Positions 46,819-54,091 of a stretch of 64,000 bases of DNA are shown here, piece after piece; within the stretch, counting starts at the first letter, position 1; the number at the start of each line of letters is the position of its first letter. Source of the stretch: a virus; IMG/VR virus record IMGVR_UViG_3300036402_000062, positions 1 to 64,000 of that record, one strand, 5' to 3'. Under the pieces are notes generated by a model, which saw only the letters and a list, made by a program, of their open reading frames with translations, was not told the origin of the DNA and made no database searches. The translations under genes and the position numbers were made by a program.

Positions 46819-47153
46819 TTGCCCCCCTTAATTTTGCGGGGCGGCTGTTCGGGGGGGCGCACCTGCCCGAAGTGAATCGGATCGCCGTCATCATGCATTT
46901 CAATGCCGCCATCCTCGGGCTGGCGCTGCATCCACTTGTGCAAAGCGTCTACTTGTAGCGACAAGCGATCGAAGCGGCGCGCGAATTCAGAGGCCGCGGC
47001 AGGTTCAAGGGTCTGCTGAAGGCGCGCGACGATCTCGGAGTTCATGGAGCGGTTGTTCCGCTTCGCCGCCTCCGCGATCTTGTCGCGCATGCCATCTGGC
47101 AGCCGAACGATGAACCGATCGGCGAGTTCGCTGGGGTACTTGTCAGCCGGCAT
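46815..47153 (-). CDS. Arc-type ribbon-helix-helix repressor
   Basis: 112 residues. DRFIVRLPDGMRDKIAEAAKRNNRSMNSEIVARLQQTL is the Arc/Mnt ribbon-helix-helix (about 12-50): a basic beta strand then two helices with the conserved MNSEI. The C-terminal half is extra helix (ARRFDRLSLQVDALHKWM), likely for tetramerisation. Divergent from a second, shorter Arc-like gene. Confidence 0.85.
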   Translation of the reverse strand: MPADKYPSELADRFIVRLPDGMRDKIAEAAKRNNRSMNSEIVARLQQTLEPAAASEFARRFDRLSLQVDALHKWMQRQPEDGGIEMHDDGDPIHFGQVRPPEQPPRKIKGGK

Positions 47154-47171
47154 CGGCCCATGCTAATCCCG

Positions 47172-47234
47172 ACTTGGCATCAAGGGAATCATGCCAACTT
47201 GTCATCGATGCCGAGTCGCCATATAGTGACGGTG
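47172..47234. promoter_or_regulatory. Operator/promoter region of the immI-like switch
   Basis: A perfect inverted repeat TTGGCAT-N10-ATGCCAA (47174-47197) and direct repeats ACTTGGCAT (47172) and ACTTGTCAT (47196). The rightward promoter TTGTCA (47199-47204), 17 bases, TATAGT (47222-47227) matches five of six bases in each hexamer. The second repeat overlaps its -35, so an Arc-type protein could silence it. Confidence 0.75.
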
Positions 47235-47262
47235 TCAACACGATGTAGCTGAGAGGTACTAA

Positions 47263-47439
47263 TTGAAAGCCGGAAAACGTCCGATCCCCCCATTTGGGCT
47301 CCGCCTGCCGGAAGACCTCAAGACGTGGCTTGAGGTGCGCGCCCGCGAAAACCGACGCTCCATGAACTCAGAAATCACCTTTTTGCTTGACCGGTACCGC
47401 GCGCAGCAGCAGCGGCAGCCACAGGAGGCGATGCAGTGA
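47263..47439 (+). CDS. Second Arc/Mnt-type ribbon-helix-helix protein
   Basis: 58 residues from TTG at 47263 (AGAGG 7 bases upstream). FGLRLPEDLKTWLEVRARENRRSMNSEITFLLDRYR fits the RHH fold, close to the Arc-like protein on the other strand. Gln-rich tail. Likely autoregulates the promoter just upstream and the KilA-N gene that overlaps its stop. Confidence 0.75.
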   Translation: MKAGKRPIPPFGLRLPEDLKTWLEVRARENRRSMNSEITFLLDRYRAQQQRQPQEAMQ

Positions 47440-47975
47440 CCGCGCAGGTGCTTGTCTTCGCCGACTACCAGGGGCTGGAGGTGTCGTTCACCCCAGACGG
47501 CTGGTTCAACGCCACTGCGGCCGCGAGCAAGTTCGGCAAGAAGCCCAACGAGTGGCTACGACTGCCGGAGACGAAGCGGTACATGCGCGCGCTAGCCAGG
47601 AAGGCCGAAGCGGGAAAATCCCACTTCGGGTACCGGACGGAGCGCGGTGGTCGCATGGGCGGCGGCGTCACCTGGCTGCATCCGAAGCTGGCGGTTCGGT
47701 TCGCTCAGTGGCTTGACGTGGACTTCGCGGTCTGGTGCGACGAGCAGATCGACGCCTTGCTGCACGGCCGCCCGGTGGTCGGCGCCGGACTCTATGCGCA
47801 GCGACTCGCTTTCGAGGGTCGAAAAGCCGGGAGCGAGCAGAAGGGACGGATCGGCAGTCGATTGATGAATGAGCGACGGAGGGAAAAGCCGGCGCTGGAG
47901 CAACAGGACGAGCGGTGGAAGCTGACCATGGAACCCGGCTTGTTCGGGCGATTGGACTTCGCACAGGCTGCCTGA
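47436..47975 (+). CDS. KilA-N domain protein, probable antirepressor
   Basis: 179 residues, ATGA start. Residues 15-115: FTPDGWFNATAAASKFGKKPNEWLRL, YRTERGGRMGGGVTWLHPKLAVRFAQWLDVDFAVWCDEQIDALL, the KilA-N/Bro-type DNA-binding domain. The C-terminal part is charged helix. With two RHH repressors beside it, it resembles the P22 immI antirepressor unit. Confidence 0.85.
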   Translation: MTAQVLVFADYQGLEVSFTPDGWFNATAAASKFGKKPNEWLRLPETKRYMRALARKAEAGKSHFGYRTERGGRMGGGVTWLHPKLAVRFAQWLDVDFAVWCDEQIDALLHGRPVVGAGLYAQRLAFEGRKAGSEQKGRIGSRLMNERRREKPALEQQDERWKLTMEPGLFGRLDFAQAA

Positions 47976-47981
47976 AAAGGT

Positions 47982-48013
47982 GAAGCCCCGACGCTGGCAG
48001 GCGTCAGGGCTTC
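47982..48013 (+). other. Long inverted repeat after the KilA-N gene
   Basis: GAAGCCC and GACGC pair with GCGTC and GGGCTTC across a six-base loop, with one unpaired base each side. No T-run; possible attenuator or processing hairpin separating KilA-N from the following genes. Confidence 0.55.
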
Positions 48014-48050
48014 GGTGATGAACCCAACCCGTCTAAGAGAAGGAATCAAC

Positions 48051-48311
48051 GTGGCGAAGATTACCACCGCGCGCCGGAGCGCGCAAACACGACAGTTTTC
48101 GAAGTTCATGGCGCAAGTCATGGAGCCGGTGACCCAGAAGCCGACCCTGCGGGAGGCGATCGCAACGATTGGAGAAGCCCTCCAGCCGCTCGGCCAGTTG
48201 GAGCGAGACGTTATCGCGGTCGGCCTCGCTCTCCTCGCGAAGAACCCGGAGCAGAGCGGCAGGCTCGCGATGTCCATCAGCGTCTTGGCTGGACACGAGG
48301 CAGCACGCTGA
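48051..48311 (+). CDS. Hypothetical helical protein
   Basis: 86 residues from GTG at 48051 (AAGGA 7 bases before). Basic N-terminus (KITTARRSAQTRQFSKFM), helical body (LREAIATIGEALQPLGQLERDVIAVGLALL). Unknown. Confidence 0.55.
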   Translation: MAKITTARRSAQTRQFSKFMAQVMEPVTQKPTLREAIATIGEALQPLGQLERDVIAVGLALLAKNPEQSGRLAMSISVLAGHEAAR

Positions 48312-48886
48312 TGGTCACGAAAAAAGAAACCACGATCACGCTGCCGGCGCTGAATATTCAGTTCCTGAAGCTGCGACTGGTGGGCGACAGCCCGCTGATC
48401 TGCCACGCCTGGAGCGAGAAGGCGAAGAAGCAGATGCTCGACGCGCAGATGAAGAAGGCAAAGCAAGCGAAGGCCGCCAAGGACCCGGAGCAGGATTTCC
48501 AGGACTCGCTCTACACGCACCCTGATGGCGGATACGGCTTCCCCGCGGTTGCGTTCAAGGCGGCGGCGGTGGACGCCTGCAGTTCCATCGAGGGCGTCAC
48601 GAAAGTGGAGGCGCGCGGCGCCTTCCACATCATGGGCGACATGGTGAAGATCGAAGGCGAGCCGACGCCGCGCGAAGACATGGTGCGCGTTGGCATGGGG
48701 ACGGCGGACATCCGCTACCGTGGCGAGTTCCGCGAGTGGGCTGCAGACATCACGCTCCGCTACAACGCAAACGTGCTGAGCCCGGAGCAGATCGCGAACT
48801 TGTTCAACACAGCCGGCTTCGCGGTCGGCGTGGGCGAGTGGCGTCCGCAGCGTGACGGCAGCTTCGGCATGTTCCACGTGGGTTGA
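48311..48886 (+). CDS. Conserved phage protein of unknown function
   Basis: 191 residues. LKLRLVGDSPLICHAWSEKAKKQMLDAQMKKAKQAK, YGFPAVAFKAAAVDACSS, EDMVRVGMGTADIRYRGEF and FAVGVGEWRPQRDGSFGMFHV are highly patterned and recur in many phages. A role in recombination or nucleic-acid binding has no proof here. Its neighbour 48889-49374 commonly accompanies it. Confidence 0.75.
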   Translation: MVTKKETTITLPALNIQFLKLRLVGDSPLICHAWSEKAKKQMLDAQMKKAKQAKAAKDPEQDFQDSLYTHPDGGYGFPAVAFKAAAVDACSSIEGVTKVEARGAFHIMGDMVKIEGEPTPREDMVRVGMGTADIRYRGEFREWAADITLRYNANVLSPEQIANLFNTAGFAVGVGEWRPQRDGSFGMFHVG

Positions 48887-48888
48887 TC

Positions 48889-49374
48889 ATGATCTACAAG
48901 TTCAGGGACGGCGCCCACCTCACGGGCGATGCGCAGAAGGTGGGCGAACGGCTGGCGGCACTGGAGGCCTCCGGGCGCCTGACGGCCAAAGCGGTGGTGC
49001 AGGAAGCTCGCAGCGACGACAGCCCGTTGCATCCGCTGTTCGAATGGGACGACGCGAAGGCGGCGGACAAGTACCGGATCGCACATGCCGGTCACGTGAT
49101 TCGCTGCGTCACCGTGGTGTTGGACCAGCAGCAATCGGAAGAGCCGAAGACGATTCGCGCGTTCGTGCCGATCACGCAGGGCGACGAGAGCCGGCAGTAC
49201 GTGGACACCGTGCGCGCGTTGAGCGACACTGAGATGCGCAGGCAGGTGCTGGCGCAGGCGCACGCAGAACTCGGCGCAGTGGCGCGCAAGTACCGCGAAC
49301 TGAAGGAGCTGGCGGACGTGGTGAACGCAATCGACCGCGTCGGCGAGCTCCTGAAGGAAGGGCAGCACTCGTAA
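48889..49374 (+). CDS. Conserved phage partner protein
   Basis: 161 residues from ATG at 48889. Contains FEWDDAKAADKYRIAHAGHVIRCVTVV and RAFVPITQGDESRQYVDTVRALSD, then a coiled-coil C-terminus (LGAVARKYRELKELADVVNAIDRV). Overlaps no gene; last gene before the pentanucleotide tract. Confidence 0.7.
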   Translation: MIYKFRDGAHLTGDAQKVGERLAALEASGRLTAKAVVQEARSDDSPLHPLFEWDDAKAADKYRIAHAGHVIRCVTVVLDQQQSEEPKTIRAFVPITQGDESRQYVDTVRALSDTEMRRQVLAQAHAELGAVARKYRELKELADVVNAIDRVGELLKEGQHS

Positions 49375-49405
49375 GAGGCTGGCCCGGGCCCCAAGGCCCG
49401 AAACA

Positions 49406-49576
49406 TGGCAGGCATGGCTCGGCAAGGCGAGTCGGGGCTTGGCGTGGCTTGGCTTGGCGCGGCTGGCTAGGCGCGGTTTGGCTAGGCAAGGCAGGGCTTG
49501 GCGCGGCCCGGCGAGGCGAGGCAGGCATGGCTTGTCTTGGCATGGCACGGCTGGGCACGGCTCGGCCCGGCAGGCG
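49406..49576 (+). repeat. GGCNN pentanucleotide tract
   Basis: About 33 consecutive five-base units with GGC (rarely GTC or GGT) in the first three positions and variable last two, e.g. GGCTT, GGCAT, GGCGC, GGCAC. Phase is kept for 170 bases with two one-base slips (at 49465 and 49524). Period five excludes an ordinary codon explanation. It lies between a stop codon and a terminator. Confidence 0.9.
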
Positions 49577-49585
49577 GTAAATGGG

Positions 49586-49614
49586 AAGGCCCTCTTCGGA
49601 GGGCCTTTTCTTTT
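49586..49614 (+). terminator. Strong terminator before the tape measure gene
   Basis: AAGGCCCTC-TTCG-GAGGGCCTT then TTCTTTT, a nine-pair stem with UUCG loop. It separates the inserted module from the tape measure gene, 10 bases upstream of its ATG. Confidence 0.85.
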
Positions 49615-49624
49615 GGGGAAATAG

Positions 49625-52315
49625 ATGGCGGACCTCAAAGCACAACTACAGATCGGCGCCGACGTTTCCGGCGTCGAAGCGGGAATCACGCGTGCGAAGA
49701 AGTCGATCAACAGCCTCGGCGTGGCCGTTCAGGACGCGAACAGCAAGGGCGCGAAGTCGATCGACCGCTACGTCCAGACCCTGCAAACGCAGGCTGCGAC
49801 GATGGGCAAGTCCTCGCGCGAGGCGGATCTGTACAAGCTGGCGCTGAAGGGTGCTTCCGACCAGCAGCTGAAGGCAGCCGACACGGCCATCAAGATGAAG
49901 GAGGGCTACGAGCGAGGGGAAGCCGCGGCGCAGCGCCTGCGCTCGGCCTTCGTTGCGATGGGCGCCATCGCCGCCACCAGCCTGATCGGCGCGCTCGTCG
50001 CGTTCGACCAGCTGGTGAAGAAAGCCGGTGACTTTCAGGACATGGCCGAGAAGTTCGGCGATTCCGGGGAGAACTTCGCCTCGCTCGCCGTTGCCGCCGG
50101 CACCGCGGGTGTGCAGATGGACGTGGTCGGATCGGCCGCGGGCAAGCTGACGAAGAACCTCACCGGCGTGGACGACGAGTCCAAGGCGGCAGGCGCGGCG
50201 ATCACGGCGTTGGGCTTGAACCTCGCCACCTTCAAGCAACAGAGCCCTGCCGACCAGATCGAAACCGTCGCGAAGGCGCTGGCCGGGTTCGAGGACGGCG
50301 CGACAAAGACTGCCGTGGCGATGGCGCTGTTCGGCAAGTCGGGCGCCGACCTGTTGCCGTTCCTGAAGGAGCTGGGCGCCGAGGGCGGCCGGCAGGTGAT
50401 CCTGACGCAGGAGCAGATCCGCCTGGCGGACGAATACTCCGATCGCCAGGCCAAGCTGCGCACGGAGATCAGCCTGCATGCGCAGGCGCTGGCCACGGAG
50501 CTGCTGCCAACGATCACTCAGTTCACGGCCGCCATCGCCGAACTTGCCAAGGACCAGCAAATTGCCTCTGCGGCGGTCGACCTGCTCAAGTCGGCAATCG
50601 GCGGCGGGATCGTCGTCTTTCAGACGATCGCAGTCGTCGCCTCCGATGTGGGGTTTGTGTTCAAGGTGCTTGGCCTAGAGGTCAAGGCGACCTACGACCA
50701 GCTGGTGAAGATCGCAACGCTGGATTTCACTGGTTTCGCAGCAATCAGTGAAGCTGTGGAGAAGGATGCCGCACGAGCACGCTTGACGCTCGATCAGTTC
50801 CAGGCTCGGATCATGGCCATCGGCCAGCCCAAGTTCACCGATCCGCGCATCCTCGGACCAGTTGGATCAATCGCTGAACAGTCGGCCGGCTTCCGAAAGA
50901 AGCTGACATTCGACGGCGGCGAGAAGAAAGGCGACAAGAGCGCGGAGCAGGAGGCGAAGGCGCGGCTCGCTTTCGACCTGGAGCAAATCAAGAAGGCGTC
51001 AGAGTCGATCATCGGGTCGTTCAGCAATGGCGAACGAATGCTGGAGGCGGCCCGGTCGGCCGGATTGCTGGACGAGAGGGATTACTACGACCAGAAACTT
51101 GCCTTTCTGCGCGCGAATGCGGCTGAGCAGGAGGCTGCAATCAGCGCCGAGATCAACCGTCTGCAACGGGAGAAGCTGACGGGCAAAGACAAGATCGACA
51201 ACGACCGAAAGATCCTCGACTCGAAGGCGAAGCTGGCGAAGGCGACCGCCGATGCTGCGGCTTCGGAGCAGGTGCTGGCCACGCAAACCACCGCAGCACT
51301 TAGCCGGCAACAGGTTGCCTTGCTCTCGGCTCGCCAAGCCGCACAGGACTACTACGACGAGGTCCAGCGTCAGCAGCAGCGCGAGCTGGCCAGCGTCGGG
51401 CTAGGCAAGCGCCAGCGCGACCTGAATGCCGGCGTCAACCAGATCGAGGACCGGTACGCGAACCAGCGTCGCGACCTGGAGAACCAGCGCGCGTTGATCG
51501 CGATGGAAGGCAAGACGACCGCCGAGACGGAGCGTCAATACGCCGAGCGTCTGCGGATCATCAACGAGTTTCAGCAGCGGTCGGTGGATTCGTACATCGG
51601 CTATTACGCCCGGCTCATGGAGCAACAGGGTAATTGGGCCGCCGGCGCGAACGAGGCGCTGCAGAACTACTACGACGATTCGCAGGACGTGTTCAAGGGC
51701 GTCGAGGGCGCCGTCACGAAGGCGTTCCAGGGCATGGAGGACGCGCTCGTCGAGTTCGCCACCACCGGGAAGATGAACTTCAAGGGGCTGGTGAATTCGA
51801 TCATCGCGGACATCGCCCGCATCGTGATCAGGCAGAACATCACCGGGCCGCTGGCGAAGGCGCTGCAGGGCTCCTTCGGTGGCGGCGGCAGCGGCCCCGG
51901 CGGCGGCTTCAGCTCCGACGCGAGCCTGCTGAACTACGTGAACGCGATGCCCAGCGCCAAGGGCAACGTGTTCCAGTCGGCCGGCCTCGCAGCCTACTCG
52001 AACCAGATCGTCAACAGCCCGACGCTGTTCGCGTTCGCGCGCGGTGCCGGGCTCATGGGCGAGGCTGGCCCGGAGGCGATCATGCCGCTGCGCCGCGGCG
52101 CCGACGGTCGGCTGGGCGTGGAGGCGGCGCAGGGCGGCGGCGCCATCCACATCGTGAACAACCTGCCCGCGCAGATCGGCAAGGTCTCGCAGCGCCAGAC
52201 ACCCGACGGCGACCGGGTTCTCGTTCTCGAGGCTGTGGCGACGGCGCTGGGCGACCCGCAATCGCGCGTGAGCAAGGCCATGCAGCGCAACTACGGGTTG
52301 TCGAGGAACCGCTGA
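49625..52315 (+). CDS. Tape measure protein
   Basis: 896 residues. LQIGADVSGVEAGITRAKKSINSL start, hydrophobic stretches near 110 and 320-345, coiled-coil stretches (about 440-640) and the lambda-type C-terminal domain (YYDDSQDVFKGVEGAVTKAFQGMEDALVEFATTGKMNFKGLV). It sets tail length (about 130 nm if 1.5 angstrom per residue, inference) and interacts with the GT chaperone. Confidence 0.92.
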   Translation: MADLKAQLQIGADVSGVEAGITRAKKSINSLGVAVQDANSKGAKSIDRYVQTLQTQAATMGKSSREADLYKLALKGASDQQLKAADTAIKMKEGYERGEAAAQRLRSAFVAMGAIAATSLIGALVAFDQLVKKAGDFQDMAEKFGDSGENFASLAVAAGTAGVQMDVVGSAAGKLTKNLTGVDDESKAAGAAITALGLNLATFKQQSPADQIETVAKALAGFEDGATKTAVAMALFGKSGADLLPFLKELGAEGGRQVILTQEQIRLADEYSDRQAKLRTEISLHAQALATELLPTITQFTAAIAELAKDQQIASAAVDLLKSAIGGGIVVFQTIAVVASDVGFVFKVLGLEVKATYDQLVKIATLDFTGFAAISEAVEKDAARARLTLDQFQARIMAIGQPKFTDPRILGPVGSIAEQSAGFRKKLTFDGGEKKGDKSAEQEAKARLAFDLEQIKKASESIIGSFSNGERMLEAARSAGLLDERDYYDQKLAFLRANAAEQEAAISAEINRLQREKLTGKDKIDNDRKILDSKAKLAKATADAAASEQVLATQTTAALSRQQVALLSARQAAQDYYDEVQRQQQRELASVGLGKRQRDLNAGVNQIEDRYANQRRDLENQRALIAMEGKTTAETERQYAERLRIINEFQQRSVDSYIGYYARLMEQQGNWAAGANEALQNYYDDSQDVFKGVEGAVTKAFQGMEDALVEFATTGKMNFKGLVNSIIADIARIVIRQNITGPLAKALQGSFGGGGSGPGGGFSSDASLLNYVNAMPSAKGNVFQSAGLAAYSNQIVNSPTLFAFARGAGLMGEAGPEAIMPLRRGADGRLGVEAAQGGGAIHIVNNLPAQIGKVSQRQTPDGDRVLVLEAVATALGDPQSRVSKAMQRNYGLSRNR

Positions 52316-53217
52316 TGCCGACGATCCCGAGCGGCATGAAGCCGGTAGTGGAGAGCTACGCCATCGGCGCGCCGGATGGCGTGAGCCGCATCGAGGTGGC
52401 GGGCGGGCTGCCGCGGTACTCCCTGGAGTGGGACCGCGGCAAGCAGGCTTACCGCGTCACGTTGGTGCTGGACGAGGTGCAACTATCCGTCTGGACGGCC
52501 TTCTTCCACCACATCATCGACAACGGGTCGCTGGCGTTCGATATGCCCCTGGATAGCGGCTTCGGCGTGACAACGCACAGCGTGTGCATCGTCCCTGGCA
52601 CCTACGCGGCCAGCCGGCGCGGAACGGCGACTACGCTGACGTTCACGGTGGAGGCCGAGAGCGACGCCTATGGCTTGAGCGAAGCTGCGGCGGAAGCGCT
52701 GATCGATGCGCACAACGGCTACTCGCCGCCTGCGGGCGCGCCCCAGATCCCGCGAGCGATGAACCCGGTGGTGGAAGGATACGGGTACGGCGGCCCCGAT
52801 GGCGTCGCGCGCACAGACATCCGCGGCGGCGCGTCACGGTACGCACTCATGGCTGCGCGCGGCCCCCAGCAATTCCGCGCCACCCTGATCCTGGATGCGC
52901 ATAAGTTCTCGGTGTGGACTGCGTTCTTTCACCATGTGGCGAAAAAGGGGGCGCTGTCCTTCGTGATGGACCTGGACAGCGGCTTCGGCAGCGAGGCGCA
53001 CACGGTCGACATCATCCCGGGCACCTACGGCGCGACGCGCAACGGCGCCATCACCGTGGTCAGCTTCAGCGTCGAAGCGGAGAGCACGGTTTATGCGATG
53101 AGCGCCGTCGATGCGCAAGCAATCATCGGCCTGTATGCCGCCTTCGGCTCTGGCTCGTCTGCCTTGCTGCAGCGGATAGACCGCTTCGCCAATCAGGACA
53201 CATTGGTGCTGCCATGA
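52315..53217 (+). CDS. Minor tail protein made of two tandem copies of one domain
   Basis: 300 residues. Residues 1-140 and 150-290 are copies: MKPVVESYAIGAPDGVSRIEV / MNPVVEGYGYGGPDGVARTDI, LSVWTAFFHHIIDNGSL / FSVWTAFFHHVAKKGAL, and MPLDSGFGVTTHSVCIVPGTYAASRRG / MDLDSGFGSEAHTVDIIPGTYGATRNG. Follows the tape measure gene like lambda gpM. Duplicated form is unusual. Confidence 0.8.
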   Translation: MPTIPSGMKPVVESYAIGAPDGVSRIEVAGGLPRYSLEWDRGKQAYRVTLVLDEVQLSVWTAFFHHIIDNGSLAFDMPLDSGFGVTTHSVCIVPGTYAASRRGTATTLTFTVEAESDAYGLSEAAAEALIDAHNGYSPPAGAPQIPRAMNPVVEGYGYGGPDGVARTDIRGGASRYALMAARGPQQFRATLILDAHKFSVWTAFFHHVAKKGALSFVMDLDSGFGSEAHTVDIIPGTYGATRNGAITVVSFSVEAESTVYAMSAVDAQAIIGLYAAFGSGSSALLQRIDRFANQDTLVLP

Positions 53218-53726
53218 GCCTCGACCTTGCAACCAGGCTGAAGGAGTTGCTGGCGTCTGCGCCGCGGAACATCCGAGCGATTCAGACATTGGAGATCAGT
53301 CACTCCGCGATGACGCAGACGTACTACCTCTGGCGGGAGCCGTACCTCGGCACGATGGGCACGGAAGACGGCTCCTTCGTGGTGGAGCCGGTGAACATGG
53401 AGATCAAGCTGGCCGGCGCCGAGGGGCATCTGGACCAGTCGTACACGATCAACATCGACACGGTGGACATCAACGACGAGTTCCGCGAGCAGATGGACCT
53501 GATCCCCCTGGACACGCAGGAGCGCATTCGCTGCGTCTACAGGGAATACCTCAGCGACGACTTGAGTAACGCCGGGATCATGGCCAGCGCGGTGCTGCAG
53601 GTCGAGGCCATCAGCTACAACGTGGGCGTGGCGACAATCTCGGCGATCACGCCGAAGTTGAACGTGACGAGGACCGGCGAGCTGTACGTTCCGCGCGATG
53701 TGCCGATGTTGCGCGGGTTCCTCTGA
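53214..53726 (+). CDS. Minor tail protein (DUF1833 / gpL-like)
   Basis: 170 residues, ATGA start. LEISHSAMTQTYYLWREPYLG.. and QSYTINIDTVDINDEFREQMDLIP.. match the DUF1833-type family found between gpM and gpK positions; tail tip assembly. Confidence 0.75.
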   Translation: MSLDLATRLKELLASAPRNIRAIQTLEISHSAMTQTYYLWREPYLGTMGTEDGSFVVEPVNMEIKLAGAEGHLDQSYTINIDTVDINDEFREQMDLIPLDTQERIRCVYREYLSDDLSNAGIMASAVLQVEAISYNVGVATISAITPKLNVTRTGELYVPRDVPMLRGFL

Positions 53727-54091
53727 TGAACGTCAGCACCTATCAGGCCAAGGCGTACCCGTCGCCGCCATGCTGGCAGCTCGTTGCCGACGTCTACACG
53801 ACCGAGCTGGGGCAGGAGGTCGAGGGCTACAAAACGATTTCCGGCTCCGTCCGCGCGATTGCCAGTGCGCTGCGCCTGGCGCTGCACAAGAACGCCGACG
53901 GCTTCCAGCAGATCGAGGAGCCGGCGGACTATGCCGTGGTTCTCATGGGCGGGCAGCGGCGGGGTCTGCATCACTGCGGCATCTACTACCAGGGCAAGGT
54001 GCTGCACGCGCTCCCGCAGGGCACGCTGTACCAAGATCTGGCCAGCCTGCGCGATGAATACGAGCTGATCGAATATTGGGCGAAGACATGA
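53726..54091 (+). CDS. NlpC/P60-like tail tip peptidase (gpK-like)
   Basis: 121 residues, ATG within TGATG. CWQLVADVYTTELG near residue 17 gives the catalytic Cys; HHCGIYYQGKVLHALPQG near 81 the His. Short NlpC/P60 domain without the JAB domain of lambda K. Helps the tail tip cross peptidoglycan. Confidence 0.75.
   Translation: MNVSTYQAKAYPSPPCWQLVADVYTTELGQEVEGYKTISGSVRAIASALRLALHKNADGFQQIEEPADYAVVLMGGQRRGLHHCGIYYQGKVLHALPQGTLYQDLASLRDEYELIEYWAKT

Noticed and set aside
49439-49624. Open frame of 61 residues through the GGCNN tract
   Set aside because: Peptide is low-complexity Ala/Arg/Gly/Trp produced by the repeat; period five makes open frames likely by chance, and no ribosome site precedes it.
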